A stretch of DNA of 64,000 nucleotides from Schistosoma haematobium (taxonomy: Eukaryota; Platyhelminthes; Trematoda; Strigeidida; Schistosomatidae), in the NCBI RefSeq assembly GCF_000699445.3, contig NC_067195.1, positions 67,390,591-67,454,590 of the forward strand, written 5' to 3'. Every line of letters begins with the position of its first letter. Position 1 is the first letter of the stretch. This document shows positions 58,115 to 64,000 of the stretch, piece after piece. The notes beneath the pieces are model-generated. The model did no database searches. It was not told where the DNA came from and saw only the letters and a list, made by a program, of their open reading frames with translations. The position numbers were made by a program, and so were the translations under genes.

Positions 58115-58435
58115 AATGAAGTGTTTTTGTGGATAATATAGTAATTTTAATAGTTGAATTCATGATTAAATTGAAGCTAGACCACTATGGAGAACCTGGA
58201 AGCACTGAACGGCCATTTCATCCTAGTGTTGGACTCCTTAACAGTGCGCATCCACGAGTCTGCCTTGCGAGCTTCGAACCCAGGACCTAACAGGTTCGCT
58301 TGACCATCAGACTACTTAGCCGATACCCAACTGCTGAAGAGCCACATACTAGGACGAAACGACCGTCCAGTGCTTCCAGTTTCTCCATGATGATCTAACT
58401 TCACTTGACTCATGAATTCAACTAGCAAATTAACA
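58115..58435. mobile_element. Family-2 composite foldback
   Basis: A minus-sense unit (58120-58325; GAAGCACTGAACGGCCATTT, then CTTCGAACCCAGGACC) switches near 58330 to a plus-sense ribozyme end. The latter has core CTGAAGA (58335-58341), GGACGAAACGACCGTCCAGT, and a 3' tail to CATGAATTCAA. Two inverted ribozyme-side arms result, as at 48.5 and 23.0 kb. It directly follows another unit. Confidence 0.6.
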
Positions 58436-59155
58436 TTACTTATAGTTTGACATAACATTTAGAACAAACTAAACGTAAACATAAGTCTCATTTTAATTTC
58501 GTTCATTTGTCATCATACAAACAAAATAATAACTTTATCGGATGAAAAAAAAAGAATTAAAAAGTAAGAAATTACTTTTGTTTCAGTAAGATAATACTAT
58601 AAAAAATAAATTTTTTTCTTATATTCTACACACCATTTATTCATTTATCCGAATATGAAATTTCATGATAGTAAACTTAGTTTAAAAAGGTATTTGACCT
58701 TGATAATTTTATAAAAATGTTTGTTTATTTTTATTCAATATTATTTGACCTAATAATTATTACTTAAATAATTATTGAATTCAATTAACATTGATAATAA
58801 TCATTTTGATGAGCATATTTATTTATTTAGTTTATTTATTTAAATGGATCTCATTATGGTGAATTTTCAAATGAAAGATTCTAAATTAATAGAGAATAGT
58901 TTATTTAGTTAGTTCACTTAGTATATAATAATAATAATAATAATAATAATAGATTATCCCTGTCATTCACAATTTCTTCTTCATCATTCTATATCTATAC
59001 TTTATATTTATGTTTATTCAATTTCTATTGCCAGCTTATTATTTCTATGCAAAATAATTATGAACATTAAGGTTTACATAGCTTTATTTGACTAAGTATA
59101 TGTTATATTCTATTATACACTTGAAAGATCATTTAATACTTTTTCAATGTGTTTA
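58435..59155. other. No supported gene; ATA microsatellite
   Basis: AT-rich DNA with an (ATA)n run at about 58927-58950. Confidence 0.5.
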
Positions 59156-59157
59156 TT

Positions 59158-59300
59158 ATCGGAAGGGGTTTAGTGGATATTATCAGTAATTTTAATCGTT
59201 GAGATTATGAGTCTCACAGTAGAACAAAACGGCCATCCAATACTTCCATGTTTTCCATAGTGGTCTAGTTTCAATTGATTCATGATCTCAACTATTACAA
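59158..59300. mobile_element. Minimal family-2 foldback
   Basis: The inverted terminus (CGGAAGGGGTTTAGTGGAT to GAGATTATGAGTC) joins directly to the plus-sense ribozyme 3' half (CAGTAGAACAAAACGGCCAT) and its tail. No promoter remains. Confidence 0.55.
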
Positions 59301-59309
59301 TATGTTTAT

Positions 59310-59435
59310 CATAATTGATTGATCGCTGGGTGGTGATCAATGTCATGCGTGTCAAGTCCCTAGTTAGTGTAGATCGAATGATATCGACCATGTTGCAATG
59401 TGGCCACTAGTCTAGGTGACTCGACACTACGTGCA
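59310..59435. repeat. Repeat-like lead-in to the third retroposon family
   Basis: Less AT-rich DNA (GATCGCTGGGTGGTGATCAA; TCTAGGTGACTCGACACTAC) that directly precedes the unit at 59441. It may be an upstream part of that family, but no second copy is present in the window. Confidence 0.3.
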
Positions 59436-59440
59436 CTATA

Positions 59441-59678
59441 TATTGAGATTAGATGGTGGTTGTGATTACATCTCAGTCCTGCAGGAGGTCAGTCGCGGCC
59501 CGGATAGCTCAGTGGTAACGTCTTTGACTGTGAAGCTGAGTGATAAGAGATCGAGTCCGCCAGGGAGCACTAGTTCCCTCAAGATTACAGGTACACCTTG
59601 CTGAAGAGTGCCAAGTAGCATGAAACGCAGTTCTAGGGTTTCCTGTCGACTACCTCCAACCACCATCTAATCACAATA
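59441..59678 (+). mobile_element. Third tRNA-like retroposon family with hammerhead-like end and TIRs
   Basis: A 22-bp inverted repeat with two mismatches (TATTGAGATTAGATGGTGG side 59441-59462; inverse at 59657-59678) flanks the unit. Inside, GGATAGCTCAGTGGTAACG is an excellent A box and GATCGAGTCC a B box. At 59595-59640 lies a hammerhead-like block: CTGAAGA (59601-59607), stem II GTGC/GCAT, GAAA, ACGCAGT, and stem I ACCTTG/TAGGGT. The junction before the cleavage site has an extra T (GTTC, not GTC), so activity is doubtful in this copy. No protein is encoded. Confidence 0.6.
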
Positions 59679-59679
59679 T

Positions 59680-61685
59680 GTTTATGTTTTGATTTACTAC
59701 ATCCAAACAATGAGTTATTCATACAGTTATAGTATGATATAATTGCAATAGTTTTAAAATAATTTTGTTTTAGATGACTTATTTTAATATACAAAAGGAA
59801 AATGAGAATGTATATATTTACGTTCTATCTTTTTTTGTCAAAGTAATGATTAATTTTCGTTAGGAGCACACATAATAATAATATTTTTTTATGATTTTGA
59901 CATTGGAATGTACTATTTGACACAATCGTTAACACTTTTATTCATACTGCCTCTCTCTCAATATATATATAGTCTGTATTTTTGCAAATTTGTGTACTAT
60001 CAGTATATTTTTAACAACTTTTTACTTTGACTATCCAATGCAATCGGTTATAAATATTAAATAAGCGTAGCATTTTTAATCATCTAAAGTAGGTATGATA
60101 CATTTTCAATTTTAAATAATGGTATATTTTAGAGAAAATTTGATAGAGTAAGATAGAAAGTGAGATTTCGTTAGAAACATTTATCAAGTTTCATCAGACA
60201 TTTTATTTTAATAAATACTGAATAGTCAAATGATTTGTAGATGAAAATAAGATGAAAACGTTTAAGCGTTGCCGATGATAAAATGAATTACCGTCCATAT
60301 TTATAATCTGATTATTCTGTTGAAACTGTAATTATGTATATATATATATATATATATAATCACATCTAAAGTTGGCGTTTGTTTGTCACGAAAAAATATA
60401 TACTACAACCAAACGTTGCAAAATGTAGCTTACAAGATATATATGCGACTCATGAATACGTACTACAATTCTAAAGGCGTTATAAATAAATCAAATACAT
60501 AAAAACCCTGTCACAAGCAATTAATTACATTCGGTCAATGTAAAAAATATTATATTCTACTCAAATAAAATATTCAATATTGTAAGTAGTAGGTGGATAA
60601 TTAATATCCAATTTGTAGATATTTTGTTTATCAGAGCAAAAGGCATAATTAGCCTTATAAAAGATTATACTTTTTAAAGACACATTATTTATATTCGATA
60701 ATGTTATGTGTTGTTATGTCAACGATCGATCACAGTATATCAGTAAATATCGTGATAGAGATTGTTGTGAAATTCTATATCGTTTCTCAATTAATAAAGA
60801 TTTACTTTTAACTAAAACAGATGTGCTGCGAATAACCATTTAAAGACAATTAGCGTCAAAGCCATTGAATAACCGAAAATCAAGGAATATTGGCCAGTGA
60901 TTTCATCATGTAATGAGAAGTTTTAGTGAGTTTTGAAACACGAACAAGTGAATGCCAATTTTGATTTTAAAGTTACGTGTTAATTGTTTAAGGTTAATTT
61001 AGTCAAGGATTAGCTAGATCACACTCATGAACAACTGTATGCAGAGACCAAAAGAGTTGTTTAGTGCTTCATAGTTGTTATTGATTATTTAGCTAAATTC
61101 GATTAGAAAATTTCAAATCATCAAAGTTCTTTTTATCTGATGGTGTATCGAAGTTTAAATTTTCATGTAAATAAACATAAATTTCTCCCAGATCCAAGTT
61201 TTTATCTAAAATTGATAAGGATGTGTTATTCTTTTGCCTGTTAAACGTGAAGCGCACTTAATACTGACCATTATAAGCAACCTTCAGTTGATTATGTCAC
61301 TCAAATCTTATAAATACTCACATATCACATTTTCTAAACTTAAGGCTTCTTTGGAAACCCGTTTCGCAGAATAGTTACGTAATAAGCGTAAAATTGTGAA
61401 TTTCATGTTAAGAATGAATTCTTGAAATACAACGAAGTTCTGAATTTTCCCCTTGTTGGAAAATACATGACACAGATCTTACGGAAAGGCTATAAAGAAC
61501 TAATGTCAATTAAACGAAATTAATGAATTTTAAATAAGTATTATTACATCAGCTAACATGTTAGCAGAAGGAAGAAAAGAAAACCAGCTATATGATATTC
61601 ATTGAAAAACTTGAACTTACTAATGTTCAACATTATATACTAATATGAATATTAAAACAATTTTATTTGGTATTTTATATAAACT
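59680..61685. other. No supported gene; TA microsatellite
   Basis: AT-rich DNA with a (TA)n run at about 60336-60357. Nothing else supported. Confidence 0.5.
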
Positions 61686-61689
61686 ACTT

Positions 61690-61935
61690 ACATACTTATG
61701 TCTGTTAACCTTCGTGGAAGAACATAGGCCGCCCATCAGGATTCTCCAGACATCTTTCTTTTGGGCTCTCCCATCCATTAGTTTCCAATCGTTACTCATT
61801 CTTCTGATGTCTGCTGCCAACTCCCTGCTCAGTGTGTTATTTGTTTTTCTTCTTTTTATGTCACCTTCAGGATTCTTAGTTAGGGATGGCCTCTTGATCA
61901 AATTTGATGATTTCCGTAAGATATGTCCTATCTAG
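61690..61935 (-). mobile_element. RTE-like LINE 3' tail
   Basis: The minus strand reads RPSLTKNPEGDIKRRKTNNT, LSRELAADIRRMSNDWKLMD and WRILMGGLCSSTKVNRHKYV, the C-terminal end of the RTE family with the MGGLCS motif. It ends ATAAGTATGTAAGTAG. About 80 codons are present. Confidence 0.7.
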
Positions 61936-61939
61936 CTAT

Positions 61940-64000
61940 AGCGCGTTTTCCTAATATAGCGTGAATACTTCTATTGCTTTTTTTATCTTCTGTTAGTAAA
62001 CCTTATTATTGATTAGTTTAATTATAATCTTTCATAGTGCTTTTTTAGAATCTTATTTGCTCATGTAATGTACAGTTTTTAAGTTATACTCTAAAACATT
62101 TCGTTATCAAATACTAACAAAAAACTGTAGAGTATACGTTAAATCAAGGAAATCTAGTTTTAGTTTCTGGAGTTAAGGATAATTTTGATAAGACCATCTA
62201 AAGTTACGAGAAAGTAACATATGAACCTGTTTGACACAAAGTTCAACAAACAATAACATAGGCTTAAGTAAAGGGAATAACGTCTAAAATTGACAAACAA
62301 TACCTCAACCTCTTTAAGTCATACACATCTTGGTGTCTGATATTACGAGCCCATTTCGTGCCTGTAAACTGTTTAGGGATGTTTTGAAAAACTTGACGAA
62401 CCAACACTTTTCGATCGGACACTAAATTCAGGTGTCTGAATTTCCGATTACTGTAACAAGTGATACTATTTTGTCTTTCAATGGATCATTTAGTAAATAA
62501 ACCACAGTATGTCTCTCAAAAGTGTTCTTTAGATCCTAAATGCTTTTTTTCTGATTAGTTTGCTCAACTTCCTTCTTCTGATAAAACTATATCCATTTTT
62601 CAAGATGGGCACACACTTTCTACTGAACATGAACTGTGAAATGATCAAATCCTCACAAGTCTCTTATATACCTACCTCATTAATGAACACTAGATATAAA
62701 AAAGCATTAGGGTGGGTAAGGAAATTGACCTGCTTCCAGTAATAGTAAAATAAAATAAAGTTACGACTAAATGAATTGAAATCAAATGATAATCACCGGA
62801 AGTAGTAATAGCAAATTCAGTACATTTATCAACGAAAAAGTTTAGTGTAAATTAAGTACGCTCTCGAGAGAACAAATTGTTGATACCATTAGTGAAAGTA
62901 CATTTAGTCAATTGTTTCGGAGGGCATTTTAACGGTAGGTAGTTGATAAAATCATCGGAAAACTTAAAACAAACAAAGATCAATACCAGCATATAATTAT
63001 AAACGTAGCTATACCACCATCACACATTTTTCTATTGCTTAGATGATCATGATGATAAATCTTGATGCCGTGTAGTGATACAAAATTACTGTCATTTAAC
63101 TAGGCTTCTTGTATCGCGATTTAATCACATTTATGATAGATATTTAGACATACTAATAACCAGAGATAATTCACTTTTACTGTAAATAATTTGAATTTCG
63201 AACTAAGTATTTCAGGAACGAACATATGATTAACCCTTACTATTTTAAATCCACGTTACCAGACATAGATCTTCTTAGTTACATTTGACGATATTTTGTA
63301 AAAAACGATTGTTCGTGATTTCTTCACAAAAGTATGCGATTAGGTGATACACGCATGCCAATACACTATTAGTTAGCAAAATCTAATAAAGATGATAAAA
63401 ATTTTACTGCCCCACAATTATTATTATTTTTATGTGTTTTGTATAAGTTCACCAAATTTTTTATTTATTTTTTATTATTATTAGCTTTACTCGGTATTAT
63501 GTTTTTGGTATAATATAGAATTCTCAGCACAAAGTATTTCAGCGAGTTTCCATTCCTTATTTCTTGATAGATATTGACGATAAATATTGAGTGATCACCG
63601 GTTAGATATTAGTATTTCAGAAGTTGACATTTGAATAATGTTCATTCTTTTCAATCCATATTTCCAGCTATCATAATGTCTCCGATTGTACATTTTTCTT
63701 AACTTGTACTGATAATGGTCATAAACTTTTCACAAATACACCTGAACAGGTTGTGTAATTAATTGACATAATGATCTGTTAAAACAAACAAGGAAACAGA
63801 TAACTTATTGAAATATCTAGGTGGCAGGAACAGGTAGCCAGAATATTCAAGCAAATTGCCTTGTATTCATTCATCCAGACTTTGATGATTGATTTTTTCC
63901 AAAATGTCGGTAAATATAAATCTTATCTATCCGTAATTTTGCACTGTCTAATAATTTCTTTATTTGAAACGAATTTATTAATGTTTAGCTTCATCACAAT
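61940..64000. other. No supported feature to the window edge
   Basis: AT-rich DNA. The short frames here (for example 62560-62742, plus) show no recognisable content, and I see no repeat that recurs elsewhere in the window. Confidence 0.5.

Overview
This window looks like nuclear genomic DNA from a blood fluke (genus Schistosoma or a very close relative). The evidence is very AT-rich sequence, RTE/SR2-type reverse transcriptase remnants with schistosome-style peptide blocks, a Penelope-like GIY-YIG fragment, Gypsy fragments, and many short Pol III-type (A box/B box) retroposons carrying hammerhead ribozymes of the Smalpha kind. It is a repeat-dominated region with few host exons. The species is not resolved from the sequence alone.

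Host genes. The best supported gene is a synaptotagmin-like membrane C2 protein on the minus strand. It is pieced together from three phase-compatible exons at 34306-32582, 25890-25734 and 22911-22385, giving 802 residues. Its introns of 6.7 and 2.8 kb are full of transposon remains. A second, small minus-strand gene can be modelled at 6889-6014: five short exons with consistent phases, 144 residues, about four membrane segments, and one 31-bp intron typical of flukes. A partial MULE-type transposase exon runs off the left edge (1-189). Three further exon-like ORFs (about 2534-2298, 20526-19924 and 55575-55309, all minus) are weak candidates.

Mobile DNA. From left to right there is: a decayed non-LTR element (5670-3360, minus); a broken Gypsy integrase/RNase H (10250-9050, minus); an RTE 3' half (29062-28073, minus); a Penelope-like C-terminus inside nearly identical inverted repeats (30767-31891); a CR1-like 3' half (43780-42880, minus); and RTE copies at 45740-44260 (minus), 47070-47850 (plus) and 54800-53660 (minus). 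An RTE tail lies at 61935-61690. A foldback family with an A-box-like end recurs at 12954, 17120, 30350, 35285 and 45765.

Ribozyme retroposons. Two main families are scattered through the window. Family 1 is Smalpha-like and ends in a hammerhead with the core CUGACGA. Family 2 is about 450 bp with core CUGAGGA or CUGAUGA and stem III ACGGCCGU. A third family sits at 59441-59678. A hammerhead-bearing inverted repeat of Penelope type lies at 40045-40318.

The most interesting pattern is that many copies of both main families are chimeric foldbacks. The 3' hammerhead arm is also present, inverted, at the 5' side of the Pol III promoter, so the element has ribozyme-derived terminal inverted repeats. 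Two distant family-1 copies share exactly the same junction, which implies that the foldback form has itself spread. All splice models and homology calls here were made by eye.
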